Below are positions 36,048 to 52,302 of a stretch of 64,000 bases of DNA, piece by piece. Where the stretch lies: positions 2,356,001 through 2,420,000 of the forward strand of contig CM034131.1 in NCBI GenBank assembly GCA_019914995.1, read 5' to 3'. A model generated the notes under the pieces. It saw nothing but the letters and a program-made list of their open reading frames with translations. It did no database searches and was not told the origin of the DNA. The DNA is from Acanthochlamys bracteata (lineage: Eukaryota > Streptophyta > Magnoliopsida > Pandanales > Velloziaceae). The position numbers were made by a program, and so were the translations under genes. Within the stretch, counting starts at the first letter, position 1; each line of letters opens with the position of its first letter.

Positions 36048-37689
36048 TACGATCAATTAAGATAGCCTTAACTGCTGCTTGCTTCTTATTTTTCTGGATG
36101 GATGATACAGGTTGCTCTTGTAGTCTGGTCATGTCTATGATTTCTAAGACCAAGAAAGATACTTCGACACAAAAGGATGTAGAGCTAAGTGTCCCGTGCA
36201 ATGTTGTTGACACATATTTTCAAATTTTGTTTCTTCTTTAGCTGTAAAAGTAGTGCCTATTTATGTTTCTAGTTATCTTCTATGTATCTTCATCAAAATA
36301 ATCCTTGTTTTAATTTTAAGTGCTTTCAATACTCCTTTCGTGACACTAGTCTTCTCCTTAGATGCAGTGATAGTGTTGTATCATTAGCTTTTGTTGGCCT
36401 GAGGAAATGTCGAAATTTGCTTTTCTTCTTCGTAGTATTTGAAGGGTTCACGTTAGCTTTATTAACAATTTTGTGAGGGAGCTCCTTCTGGGTCGATGTT
36501 CTACATTATTGATTCTATTGATTTTTCTCTTGATCACTTGCTTTATTTGCTTACATGTTATTGCCGTGATCCTCCGAACTACTTAATCTGGTATGTAAGA
36601 TGCATTCAAGTTGAACTCTAGACATCTAGTAGGGTCTATACTTTTCACATGAAGTGATTCTGCAAAATAATTTTTTGGTAAAGAAAAGTTAAGTTTTGGA
36701 TTAAAAGAATACACCCGGAGCGTGCTACGTCTTCAAGCGATTGCACGCTATTGTAAATAGTTTTCTAGTCAAATTATAACAAGCATATAACTTTATTTAT
36801 TATTATTATTTTAAAAGAGAAAAAAAAGATAAGAAATCAGGAGCACAAATGTACGGAATATTCTACACAGCAATGCTTTAGTTGCCTTAATAAGAGATAG
36901 ACGGCATTTGTTTCAATTTTCAACTAATCGTTGGCAACACAAATAAAATAGCGTACAATTCAACCAGGGAAACTTATTTCTTAAAAATAAAAATAAAAAA
37001 GTAGCGCAAAAAATAAGTTATAAGAGAAGAATTTGTCTAATTTTTTATTTTTAGTTCTTATCTATTACTTTTGGCGTATTTAGGCGCTTCGCATTATCTC
37101 TTTTTGAGGCTAAAATATCAGGGCTTGAATTAAATTGGTTGACGCACCTGTTTGAATCTTGAAAATTAGAAGTTGTGAAACTCGAAGCTTAAATTCTATA
37201 ATAGTATAATACTAGCTAGTCTTGCAAAATTTAAAGATAGAGTCTGACAATAATTAATAATGCAAAATGTGGTCTGATATTGCAAATACTTTCTTGCTAC
37301 TATGCCAACGACCCAGAACACGGGAGAGAAACGAGAAAGAAGAAAGAAAAGTAGAAAGCAGAAGAACCTGACCGGTTCCTTCCTTGTGATCACGTGATTC
37401 GCACGAGAAAAGAAACACCGCCGGCAATCGTTTCTCTTTTCTCCTCTTCTTCTTCAGTTCTTCTTCTTCTTCCCATTTTACACCTACCTAGAAAAAAAAA
37501 AAAAAAAAAAGGATAACCAAAGATTCAAATTCCAATAATAACCAGAAGCTGACAGAACAAATTCGAACGAACCGTCGAACAAGTTCTTCTGTTTGTTGTT
37601 GCTACTGGTAATCTCTCTTCTCTACCTTCGCTTGAATTGGAGAGGTCTATCTTTACTGCTTCTGTTTCGTCTGGTTCGATCTGGTAAGA
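36048..37689. other. EF-Tu 3' flank and WNK upstream region
   Basis: The first 400 bases are probably EF-Tu 3' untranslated sequence. The rest is AT-rich intergenic DNA. From about 37430 the sequence turns into CTT/TTC-rich pyrimidine tracts and an A18-like run (37491-37510), then the WNK leader. A 115-codon frame on the minus strand at 37525-37872 overlaps the leader and first exon and is not a gene. Confidence 0.4.
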
Positions 37690-42738
<5,049 letters not shown>

Positions 42739-44342
42739 GGTCCAAGCTCCTTATACCAGACCTGTAGATAATATTTCAAGTCCTTGAATGCACCAGATGA
42801 TTTTGATAGTGAATACTGCTGAAGACTTCATTTCTTCGAACTCTTGAGATCTTGCTTTCCATCAACACATTATCGCGCTAGGTGATGCATTATCTTGAAT
42901 CAAATATATTATGGCAACTCTAGTCTTATTTCAGTTACCCATAGTATGTCAGTGATCTTGGTATGTAAAAGCGTCACGGTCAAGGAAGACAACACCTTAG
43001 CAGCATACACCCTGGAGCATTCTGGATCTCTTTGCATAGTTTCACTAGAATATAAAGGTATTTTATATCTGTTGAAGTATCATGCGGTATATTGGCCATC
43101 CTGCAGGTAGGAATGTTCTTGAGTTTCACTAAACGCTAGGAGCAAGGTCCAAAGTGTACATATCTACTGCATATTAATAATTGAAAGGTTATTTTGTCGG
43201 ACAGGAGATTTACACCACGTTGTATTTGTTAGATTATGTGCTAGGTGTGCACGGTAAATTTTGTTTGACTTCTTTCTTAAACAGTGATACGACTTCTTGA
43301 TGTATACAACGAAACAAATTTGTTCTTTCTATGGTTGTATTCTAACTAGCATGCTGTTATTACATTAGATTTGGTTGTTGTAAATGAGTTTGTAATCATT
43401 GTAGTTTCCTGGAATTTTGTTGCACACAGATGATATTCTCTTGATATTGATACGTGCCTCTTCTGTGATATCCTTACATACATTTTGTATTTTGTAAAAG
43501 TGTTTGCTATGTGGTTCTTCAAGTATGTCGTAAAAATATCCGGGTTTTGTATCTTTTGTGACATGCACCATTATCCTTTTTCACCACTATTGATGCCAAA
43601 TTTGACCCCATATTTCGCTTTGCTTCTAGCTAACAGAACTACGCTGCCCTTGGAATTTAGGTATTGCTGATTTCCATGTGAGAAGATTCACTGCTTTTAG
43701 TTCAGTGCCAGAAGGGAAATCTTCAGACTGCTATTATTATTTAACTTCTAATGACAACTTTTCTATCTTCTTACTGTTAATTTTTTCACAATCATCATTA
43801 CAGGTTTACTTCAAATTTATTAAAGCTTCGGATTTGCTGTCTACAGTCTGCTTTACTCGCGATGATTTTGTTAAACTGTTACAAAACCTTTGACCGTGCA
43901 ATGCAACATTAAAGAATAATTGAATTAAAGGAGTATCGATTTTGGGTTGACAAGATTGATTTGTCAATTTTCTTAAAAACTCTTTAACTTTTATTTAAGT
44001 AATCCCAAACAGGCTCTTTTATTCTTCAAATTTTTTTCTTAAACTCAAATTAATATATTTTTCTTATTGATTAAACAAATTACAATCTAATTTTTTCGAA
44101 AATCATACTTTTCACAAACCAAAAAAATGACAGAGTTAAAAAGGAGCTTGTACCTATTCCTAGCTATCCAAAATCAATATTTTATTAAACGTTCTTTTTC
44201 TATTATATCTCACCCTAATTGCTTTCCAAATAAAATCAATCATGTTCTTATCTTTTTCCTCTTCACCTTCTCTTCACTGTCTCACATTTCGTACATCTTT
44301 ATTTCGCAAAGAAGAAACAAAAAGCTTATATAAACATCAATG
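42739..44342. other. WNK 3' flank and intergenic DNA
   Basis: The WNK 3' untranslated region probably extends a few hundred bases from 42739. Beyond about 43.3 kb the DNA is AT-rich with several short frames (43346-43893, 44127-44333) that carry no motifs. I see no gene. Confidence 0.4.
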
Positions 44343-44725
44343 ATGCAAGATCAATTCCCAATCCTTTAGTGCTTCTCTACTAGCGACAAGTTTTCGGATG
44401 ATCCTACATTACCCGCCGCAATAAAGTCCGGCAATAGCATTGTAACTTCTACCTTTCGTACCAAAATCGCCGAAAGCTCCCGTCTCATTGGAGTCACTTG
44501 GTGCAAGAACCTTGTCGCTCACCGCTTTTCCGTTTCCGTTGAAGGCTCTGATCACATCGATGAAGAAAATAATAACAGCAGAAGTAACAATGATAACAAG
44601 TTCAACTCAAGGTTGAACTCCGGCCGTGGTATTTTTTGCGAAAGAACGGATCAATAATATTTCACGTATCCGGCAAGCTGGTCGATGTGTTCTGTGACTT
44701 AATGTACGCAAAATTCATGAGTTGA
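44343..44725 (+). pseudogene. DUF868 family pseudogene, N-terminal fragment
   Basis: Relic of a plant DUF868 gene, a family of unknown function with proteins of about 300 residues. The start reads MQDQFPIL then a TAG stop (codon 9, 44367-44369), and the same frame continues CFSTSDKFSDD and goes on through SIVTSTFRTKIAESSRLIGV and TWCKNLVAHRFSVSVEG. After a frameshift at about 44605-44623 it resumes as PWYFLRKNGSIIFHVSGKLV and DVFCDLMYAKFMS. These match the family blocks TxFRTKIA.xxRLIxVTWCKNL, PWxFWxKxGxxxF.VDGxxVDVxWDL and AKF. Homology stops at 44725. It has lost half of the protein, has one nonsense codon and one frameshift, and is followed directly by an LTR-like segment. Confidence 0.82.
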
Positions 44726-44730
44726 GCACC

Positions 44731-45250
44731 TGAATGTCACATCATACCAGGAGTCGATTGGAGCAGAATTTCATGGGCAGCTAGATGCTACTGTAGCAGA
44801 GAGAAGCGCCAAACGCCACTGTTTTGCATACCTCTTCTGGAGAGGCACCTCGCCGAAGCCGGAGAGGTCAGAGCCGGCAAGCACGACAGGCAAGTAGGCA
44901 TCCGGATGCACCTCTGCATCATGGTGCATTCAAGGCGCCATGTTCTGGCACAAAGACATTTCCGGGTCACCATTCAAGTAGTGATCCGAGTGCAAATATG
45001 TCACCCAAGTTGGCACCCGGACAAACATGCCAAGTTGGCATATGAATTTTATTTGGAATCTTTAGAGTTTTAGTTAGTTTTAAATTTTCTTTCTTGTTTA
45101 GAGAATTGTAACTCTAGCAGATTTTTTCTTAATTTGGAAAGAATTCTTTATAAATAATTGTAAGTCCCTTGGGCAAGGGCATGGAAATCAATAAAGCTTT
45201 TTGTTCTTTAGTTCTTCTTAGAGTTAGTCATCAATTAATTTAGAAAATTT
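44731..45250 (+). mobile_element. LTR-like segment, possible solo LTR
   Basis: From about 45060 the sequence has the order expected for the right part of a plant LTR: T-rich run, a TATA-like TTATAAATAA at about 45149, then CCCTTGGGCAAGGGCATGG and AATCAATAAAGCTTTTT with a polyadenylation-like AATAAAG at about 45189. The GC-richer left half (44760-45010) contains only short frames. No gag or pol follows. GTTGAG occurs on both sides (44721-44726 and about 45284) and might be a target duplication, but the ends are not TG...CA, so the boundaries are uncertain. Confidence 0.4.
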
Positions 45251-45616
45251 TCAACTAGATATACTAGTTAGTTAGCTATATTCTGTTGAGGATTTTTCAT
45301 GCTTTACAGACTTTTTGGGGTTGCTTGAAAGAAATTTTTTTGAGATTTTTTGAGAAACAAAGTTTGTTTTTGTATTTTAAATAAAATAAAAGTTTCAATA
45401 TAATAATTTTATAACGTTTAAAATTATAATTTTTTAAATACTATGTAAATTTATTTAAAAATAAGAAGTTGAAATGACATAAAGAAATACTTTGATAAGC
45501 AATGTCAAATATGTATTTATACAAAAGATGCATTCAATTGTACATGGCGATAAAGTTTTAATTTAATTTCCAAAACATTTCTTTCCAATATACAACAATG
45601 CAATATTTATGTTAGG

Positions 45617-46020
45617 AGAGGGATAGGGGCATCCCTCTTTATGAGCATTTTCGGACACTCCATATCCGGTTTATGGCTAGAATTATTCTCTAAATTTAAT
45701 CGTCACCGTTGGATATGAAGAACTATGAGTTATAAACATACTTACAAAATTTTAGCTCAATCGGAATATTAATTCATTTCTATCCGGCCACAAGATGACA
45801 GAAATGATACAATATATATTTTTTGAATTTCTTACTTTCTGTCATCTTAATCAAGTGGCCGGATGGAGACGAATTAGTATTCTGATTGAACTGAAATTTT
45901 GTGAGTATATTTCTTAGTCATAGTTTTTTATATTCAACGGTAAAGATCGGATTTAGAAGTCAAAATGATCATAAATCGGAAAGAGAGTATTCGGAAGTGC
46001 CTCTATCCTTCTCCTTTATC
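45617..46020. mobile_element. Foldback (long inverted repeat) miniature element
   Basis: Two arms of about 190 bases are inverted copies of each other around a short centre near 45812-45835. The left end GGAGAGGGATAGGGGCA pairs with the right end, which on the minus strand reads GGAGAAGGATAGAGGCA. Further pairs: CACCGTTGGATATGAAGAAC with TACCGTTGAATATAAAAAAC, and TCTATCCGGCCACAAGATGA with CTCCATCCGGCCACTTGATT. No coding capacity. It is a MITE or foldback element of unassigned class. The flanking TTA/TTTA may be a target duplication. Confidence 0.75.
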
Positions 46021-47639
46021 TTAACCAAAACTTGTATTAATTTGTTGTTTTGTTCCTTCTTCCTTCTATATATTTAATATTTAATTAAGTGGTTCTGATA
46101 AAATGAACAATATTGAACTAGATTGATACAGTAGTTATTAGTACTTGTGGTCATCGTTCCTCAAAAAAATATGTATTTATATATAAAAATATATATTATC
46201 AAGTGGTAGCATTTTTTAACCACAATCGTTGTTACATATGTAGTGAAATTTGCATCGAGCATTATTACAAAAATGAGCATTACTAACTGAAATTTAGCGA
46301 TCAAAATTTTTTATCAAAAAACGACTAAATTTGTAATAGTCGGCATTTCCTATAAATTTACTGATTGATTAGAAATTAGTCAGTAACTTAAGAAAATTAC
46401 CGTAAGAAATGTCATACTATCAAATATTATTTTAGTTAAAAATCTATGGCATTGGGAATTCGGAAGTTGCAGTTTTGTTTAATTAATTTAAAAATAGAGC
46501 AAAGAAAGATACGTCGAGCAAAAAGGTGGCAATCACTGGTTTGTGGGGTTGTGGTTTTAGGAAAAACTTGAGTGATGAACGGTTCAGATTGAATCTTAAA
46601 GTAAGGACCAAAGAACAACGTGGTTGTCATGTGGTTGCAACACAAAAATTTAGAACTATTAGTAAGTGGTGTAGAACTAAATTTTTTAAGAAGAAAAAGA
46701 TAGAAGATTAGGGGAGCCATTTGTGTTGGTATCAAGGTAGTTAGACCCGCCCAGATTAGAGATATAAATATGGATCGGTCGGTCCGCTTTATTATTTGGT
46801 CCGATTAATTTTTTATGATTCGATTCAATTCGTTTATTTAATTTATTTTTATTTTACATAATAAATAAATACTAATAATTAAATAATAATTTTAAAAATT
46901 ATTATTAAGATAAAAATAAATACTAAAATATTTTTATTATGTAAAAATTTTTTATTAAAAGTTTATCGGCCAATGGTGATCGATTCTACTGAAATTATTG
47001 TTAACTCTAATCCAAATCAAACTATCAAAAGTAATTTCAAGGAGTCATAAAGTAATTTCAAAAGATGTAATGAATGAAATCAAACTTAAAAAATCGTCAA
47101 AATACAAAAAAGTCAAGAGCTTTTTTAACTTAAAAAAGAATAAGATATACTCAAGTATTAACCCAATTTTACGGCTTTTTTTATTTTTGTGCAATTGCTT
47201 ATTCTTTATCTTTACACTTTACAATATGTATTCGAACTTTATTTTTGTACCTCTTCTTTATCATTGTACTTTCTTACGACTACTTGATAACTCTATATCT
47301 CAACTATAGCTAAAAGATGAAAACAATATAAGACAACATTAAAAAAAAATACTAAAATCACCTCAAAGCCTATCATTATATGGTGATAGATATCATCACT
47401 CGCTACATCCTATAAAATCAAATTTTCTATCAAGTGCATTCAATTGCATTATCTAGAACGACTAGATCTTATCAACTATAATATACACAATACAACTTCA
47501 ACAAGAAAGTAAGCTTAGTTGACAAGAATATTCTACTAACAAACTCAATTATGATTTTTGTTTCAAATGTCATGCTAGAATGAGAATTTGAATCTAATAT
47601 TAAATAATAGATGATGGACTAACATCAATATTTATACAT
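46021..47639. other. Repeat-rich intergenic DNA
   Basis: No supported gene. At 46741-46990 lies a fragment with GATCGGTCGGTCCGC, TTCGATTCAATTCG and GTTTATCGGCC words like those of the repeat at 22424-23215, around an AT-rich centre. Frames at 46436-46735 (both strands) and 46998 lack motifs. Confidence 0.4.
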
Positions 47640-49850
47640 AATTTGCTAGCTTCTCCCCCAAGCTTAATTCAGTACTGTCCTCAATGATGAAAGAACATGA
47701 AAAATTTTAAATGAAGAAAATAAAAGTTGGGATATCACTCCCCTAATTTGTGGTTTGCATTCTTCAAATTCGTTTTTCTTCTAAGAACCTTGTTTGGGGC
47801 CATCTATTGAAAATATTGTATAACTTATTTTGTAGAGGACAATATTATTTTACAAGATCTCCTCCAGAAAGCAAATCCTAAACCAAATAAAATAAAAAAT
47901 ACAACTGAAAATCAAATACCACTAAAAACAAAATGCTTTGCTTGTATCTCAATAAGCGCTAAGTTTAACGTCGTCGGCAGACGAGTTTAGTACTTATTAT
48001 TAAAAGATAGGAATTAAGATTTCTGGCACCATTTAGAACTTCTTGTTATCCAACCTATTCCCTTCTTATGTTCTCTAAGAATTTTGATTAAACCTTCCTC
48101 TTTCTTCATTGACAAATCTAGAGGTATAATATGTTCTCATTGTTACTCACATATGCATGCATAGAACTTTGTAGTAAAGAATTAAATTCTAACTCAAGAG
48201 GGAGTACAATAGATGATTCTAGTATGTTTTTAATAGTCTTAAGAGGCTTACATGAAGTATTATAATCAAGTTTTGCACTCAAACCTTTTTAAACAGCAGC
48301 TATCTCAATGGGTTTATCAATTTTTTTCTTTCCTATACTTAGTGGAGCTTCCACATGATATTTACGTTTTTCTTGCAAAATAGTGAAAGTGATTATAAGA
48401 TTCAATAAATCAATAGCACATGAACTTAAATAAGGATGTTAAGGAGGATCAAACACTTTAAACTTCACAGTTTCACTCAAAAATGTCACCGTAAGAGTGC
48501 CTTTCTTCATATTTATGCAAATATTTTTTGTAACTATGAATGACTGGCCAAAGAAAATATGAGTCTTACCTTCACTTCTTAGAATTTCATCTAAATCTAT
48601 AACAATAAAATCTGCAGAAAGAATTAACATGTCAATTTTTACTAAAATATTTTAAATAATATTTTTAGGACGACACGTTGGAGGCATGCAGTGGTTCCAT
48701 TCATTCCTTTCAAATTCAGCTCTTTCTAGATAAAAAATAACATCAAATTGATACTTACTCTTAGGTTTAGCATAGCACGCCGAAGCCTTTTAGTACTAAT
48801 GGTGATAGTAATGTCAAAAGTACCTGGATCATCAAGCTTAGGTGGAAGCTCACTTTTCTTTATAAGGCACTTACATTCTTGTTTAAGTCGACTTGTTCAT
48901 TGGGTACAAATTTGATTTTTTGACCTTTCAAGCTTTTTGATAAATTTTTCATAAATTGAAATCTGTTCAATCACATCAAATAAAGAAAGATTAGTTTCTA
49001 CCTTACTAAATATATCATAAATTTCTTTATAAGGTTTATCCTGTTTATTTTGTATCAAGCGGCTAGGAAATGAAATGGAGGAATATAATGATCAGCCGTC
49101 TTGTGCAATTCAGAAGTGTGCTAGTTGGACTTATTTTCTTAATATTAGTCTCTCTCAAATGTGAGTGATTTTGGCATTTTTTCTATGTTTTTAGACCTAG
49201 ACGGCTCTTATGTTTCGACATCTGTAACCATAGATTAATTAGCAACATTAGTTTTAGCATCATTAATAGACACATTATCTGATCTGATATAAATTGCTTT
49301 TGCTTATTCAATGTTGTTGTATTAATATCAAATTAGCTAGAAAATTCACCAGATTCTCTTTAACTTAAAAATTGAGCAATTTGACCTTCCTAATCTTTGT
49401 CCTTATGTTGACCAATGGCTAATTGTCTTACCGCATCCTGCAATAGAATCGATGGCTTTGGCTTAGGTGGAGGTTGGTGTTGTTGGTTGTTATAGGAAAA
49501 GTTTAGTTAATTTCTTCATACAAGTTTGTAGGTGTTTAAGTATGAATCATGTTTAGAATGCCGGTTATAGAACTTATCATATTTGCTTAATCTTGTACAA
49601 AATCAAAAAAATCTACTCTCCGTGAATAATGTATAATAGAATGATCAAATATATTGTAAATACCACATACATCATGTGTTGGGAGTTTTCTTTTTATAGC
49701 CAGTAACGCATCTAATTTGTGAGCAATAGTATTCATCTATGCCTTCGAAGCATAGTCATTAGTACCACTCAACTTATAAATTCCAACTCATCTTCCTCGT
49801 GGATCAATATGTTATATCGCAAGAACAAAATTCTTACAGGCACCATAGAG
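47640..49850 (-). mobile_element. Decayed Ty3/gypsy retrotransposon (gag-protease part)
   Basis: Read on the minus strand, several pieces fit the gag C terminus and protease of plant Ty3/gypsy elements, close to the Athila/Tat type. Near 48850 ELPPKLDDPGTFDITITI matches the LPPKLKDPGSFxIPC motif before the protease. At 48630-48439 an open piece reads MLILSADFIVIDLDEILRSE, then SFIVTKNICINMKKGTLTV, matching the protease-downstream FPVDFVVLDM...LGRPFLATxxALIDVxxGxLTL. Near 49440-49480 a proline-rich NNQQHQPPPKPKP precedes gag-like sequence. Stops and shifts are frequent throughout, and no reverse transcriptase or integrase motif is seen, so the element is dead and incomplete. No LTR pair was found. 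Confidence 0.65.
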
Positions 49851-49854
49851 ATAG

Positions 49855-50050
49855 GAGCACCCCACCCTTAGAAGCACCATAAGGCACTGCCACACGTACA
49901 ATATTTCAAATTTAATTTTCACCATTGAATATAAAAAATTATTAATTAAAATTTATGTTATAAAAATTTAACTCAATTTAATAATGAACTAACATCCATT
50001 CATTCACTTGATCAAATACACAGATGGAGATCAATTCAGAAGCTTATGGG
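49855..50050. mobile_element. Diverged half of the foldback element family
   Basis: The stretch TTTCACCATTGAATATAAAA to CATTCACTTGATCA follows the same order of words as the minus-strand reading of the right arm of the element at 45617-46020 (TACCGTTGAATATAAAA, ACTCAAATT-like, TAATTC, CCATCCGGCCACTTGAT). The left edge even shows GATAGGAGCAC, like the GGATAGAGGCAC end. Only one arm is recognisable. Confidence 0.5.
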
Positions 50051-50084
50051 GACGTTTAAAACACACTTATAATCTAGAAGCTTA

Positions 50085-50315
50085 TGGAGACGTTTCAAGT
50101 GCTTATCATTTCAATATACACTTCATATTTTTCAAATAATTTTTTATAATATTTTATAAAATTTTAATCTATAAAATATTAAAAAAATTGTACAATCTTT
50201 ACATATATAAAATTTATTTTTTAGATCAATAATATCAAGCTTGTTTTATAAAAAATTCTAAAATCATACTTTATTCAGAAAAATTTATTGTATAAGCACT
50301 TCTAAACGTCTGGTA
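50085..50315. mobile_element. AT-rich miniature element, family A-like copy
   Basis: It opens GGAGACGTTTCAAGTGCTTA and closes ATAAGCACTTCTAAACGTCT, so the ends are inverted (AGACGTTT...AAACGTCT, and AGTGCTTA/TAAGCACT). The core is AT-rich. Together these make a clear terminal inverted repeat of about 18 bases with a few mismatches. Confidence 0.6.
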
Positions 50316-50895
50316 TAACTGTGAGCCTTTCTTTTAAAGAATAAAACAATTTAAATTTACCATTTAAACTGCTGAGGTATTATAGCAGGTTTGAGAAGGG
50401 CAACTTCCTATTGCTATGAAATTAATGAAAGCCTAAGAGCTTAAGTTGAATGTACTTAATCAAACTATAATTAACTGAGCAATCATACACATTTTTATAT
50501 TATTTATTCCATAAAATACTTGGAAATCATGAACATAACTAATCTAACAAAAGCCATTTCTAATTATTTTGACAGCATAAGCATTTTTGCATTTTACATA
50601 GGACAAATTAACTGAAGACCAAAATAAACCTCATGTCCTTATCCACATAAATAAACAATTTAACTTATTACTTTCTTTAGTTGTCAACTTGGTTACTATG
50701 CGTAGGTGCTTTTGTTTAAAGGTATTGCTTGCATATGCATACCTTATTTAATATGCCAAACGTAATATCTAATTTCTCTTGACATGGACCAATCTTTTTC
50801 TTTTTTTGCAGAACTGGCGAGCTTTAAGTTTTCCATTAACTTCCTACAGCAGTCTCAATCTCTGAACATTTTCCTTTCAAATTATTCAATAAACT

Positions 50896-50903
50896 TATAA
50901 ATA
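50896..50903 (+). promoter_or_regulatory. TATA box of the aspartic protease gene
   Basis: TATAAATA stands 78 bases before the ATG at 50974 and 45 before the ATG at 50941. A start of transcription about 30 bases downstream (near 50930) would leave only some 10 bases of leader for the first ATG, which favours the second ATG. Confidence 0.5.
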
Positions 50904-50940
50904 ACTAAAAGATATCTCTAACTAAGTTTCGGAGCAACAT

Positions 50941-52302
50941 ATGTATATGCAGAGACCTCTCCGGCTAGAAAACATGAAACTCTTTCACCTGCTACTACTC
51001 CTCTTCTTTATTGCATCATCAACAACTTGTTTGACCTCCGGCAGCCACTCAACCGGTTTCCGTGCCCATTTAACACGCATCAACACCGCCGGAGAGTTCG
51101 CTACCTCGTTACAACGCCTTCAACACGCGATCCGTCGAACAAAACCCGGCGGAACAAGCTTAGGGTCATCATCATTGGAATATTCAAAGCTTCGTGTCAC
51201 CGAATCGCGCATACCAGTCCAGTATGCGCGGGGCGCGTACGTAATGAGCATCGGCATTGGTACGCCTACAGTCGAGTTCGTCGCAATAGCCGACACCGGT
51301 AGTGATCTTATTTGGACGCAATGCAAACCTTGCCAGGAATGTTTTTCACAACCTGACCCACTGTTCGATCCCAAAGCTTCATCGACGTTCGCACTGTTGC
51401 CGTGTTCAGGCATGCAGTGCGCTGTTCTGCTTGTTTCAGCATGCAATCAGGAGTCGACCTGCGTCTATGGGTATTCTTATGGTGACAATTCAGCGACACG
51501 AGGCCTGCTCAGCACGGAGACGCTTACTTTCGGCTCCGGCGATAGCAAGGTCACCGCCGATGATATTACTTTTGGCTGCGGTATAGACAACACCGGTACG
51601 ATCAACGACACCGGTGCGTCTGGAATCGTCGGGCTTGGCCGTGGACCTTTATCTCTGAACTCGCAGCTTTCTTTAAGCAAATTCTCATACTGTCTCACCA
51701 GCTACGGCGATAACACCACAAGCCCTCTACTATTTGGCTCCAAGGCTGATTTGAACAGCTCCGACAATAATGGTTTGCTTCAATCGACACCACTCATCCG
51801 AAACCCTTTCATTCGAACGTACTACTACATATCTCTGCTCGGTATATCGGTCGGAGGGAAACGGCTTCCTATAAAAAACGGAACTTTTGAGTTGCAGAAC
51901 ACTGGAAGAGGCGGGATGATTATCGATTCCGGCACGACTATTACTTACTTGGAAGAATCAGCTTACAAACTTGTAAGGGATGAGTTTGTTTCTCAGATGC
52001 CGGACTTCAATATTATCGACGGTGCCGTAGAAGAGCTTGATCTTTGCTTCATTTTTCCGTCGTCTTCGTCGGAGGTGAAAGTGCCGAGCCTGATCTTCCA
52101 TTTCGAAGGTGCAGATATGAAATTGCCGAAGGATAATTATTTTCTGAGTGATGCTGATAAAGGTTTGATGTGTTTGGCAATGGATGGGACTAGTAACGAA
52201 CTTTCTATTTTTGGAAACTTTCAGCAGCAGAATTTTCATTTTCTGTATGATATTAAGAACGAGGAGTTGGCTTTTGTTCCAACTCAGTGCAACACTCTGT
52301 GA
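50941..52302 (+). CDS. Nepenthesin-like aspartic protease (A1B), intronless
   Basis: Secreted pepsin-type protease of the plant nepenthesin/CDR1 group. One frame of 453 residues. The first ATG at 50941 gives MYMQRPLRLENM before a typical signal peptide; the ATG at 50974 starts directly with MKLFHLLLLLFFIASSTTCL and fits the TATA position better (442 residues). A prosegment follows (about 35-90). The two active-site aspartates are in ADTGSDLIWTQC (Asp118) and IIDSGTTITYL (Asp329). Between them lies the Cys-rich nepenthesin insertion (CKPCQECFSQPDPLFDP, LPCSGMQC, ACNQESTCVYGYSYGD). The C-terminal block FGNFQQQNFHFLYDI is the family signature. No intron and no frame damage. Such proteases act in the apoplast in defence and development; the substrate is unknown. 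Confidence 0.95.
   Translation: MYMQRPLRLENMKLFHLLLLLFFIASSTTCLTSGSHSTGFRAHLTRINTAGEFATSLQRLQHAIRRTKPGGTSLGSSSLEYSKLRVTESRIPVQYARGAYVMSIGIGTPTVEFVAIADTGSDLIWTQCKPCQECFSQPDPLFDPKASSTFALLPCSGMQCAVLLVSACNQESTCVYGYSYGDNSATRGLLSTETLTFGSGDSKVTADDITFGCGIDNTGTINDTGASGIVGLGRGPLSLNSQLSLSKFSYCLTSYGDNTTSPLLFGSKADLNSSDNNGLLQSTPLIRNPFIRTYYYISLLGISVGGKRLPIKNGTFELQNTGRGGMIIDSGTTITYLEESAYKLVRDEFVSQMPDFNIIDGAVEELDLCFIFPSSSSEVKVPSLIFHFEGADMKLPKDNYFLSDADKGLMCLAMDGTSNELSIFGNFQQQNFHFLYDIKNEELAFVPTQCNTL

Noticed and set aside
35289-36056. 255-codon minus-strand frame opposite EF-Tu exon 2
   Set aside because: Long antisense frames are common opposite highly biased genes; no domain, and EF-Tu is certain on the other strand.
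51027-51698. Several frames on both strands within the aspartic protease
   Set aside because: They overlap a complete, motif-bearing 453-residue frame.
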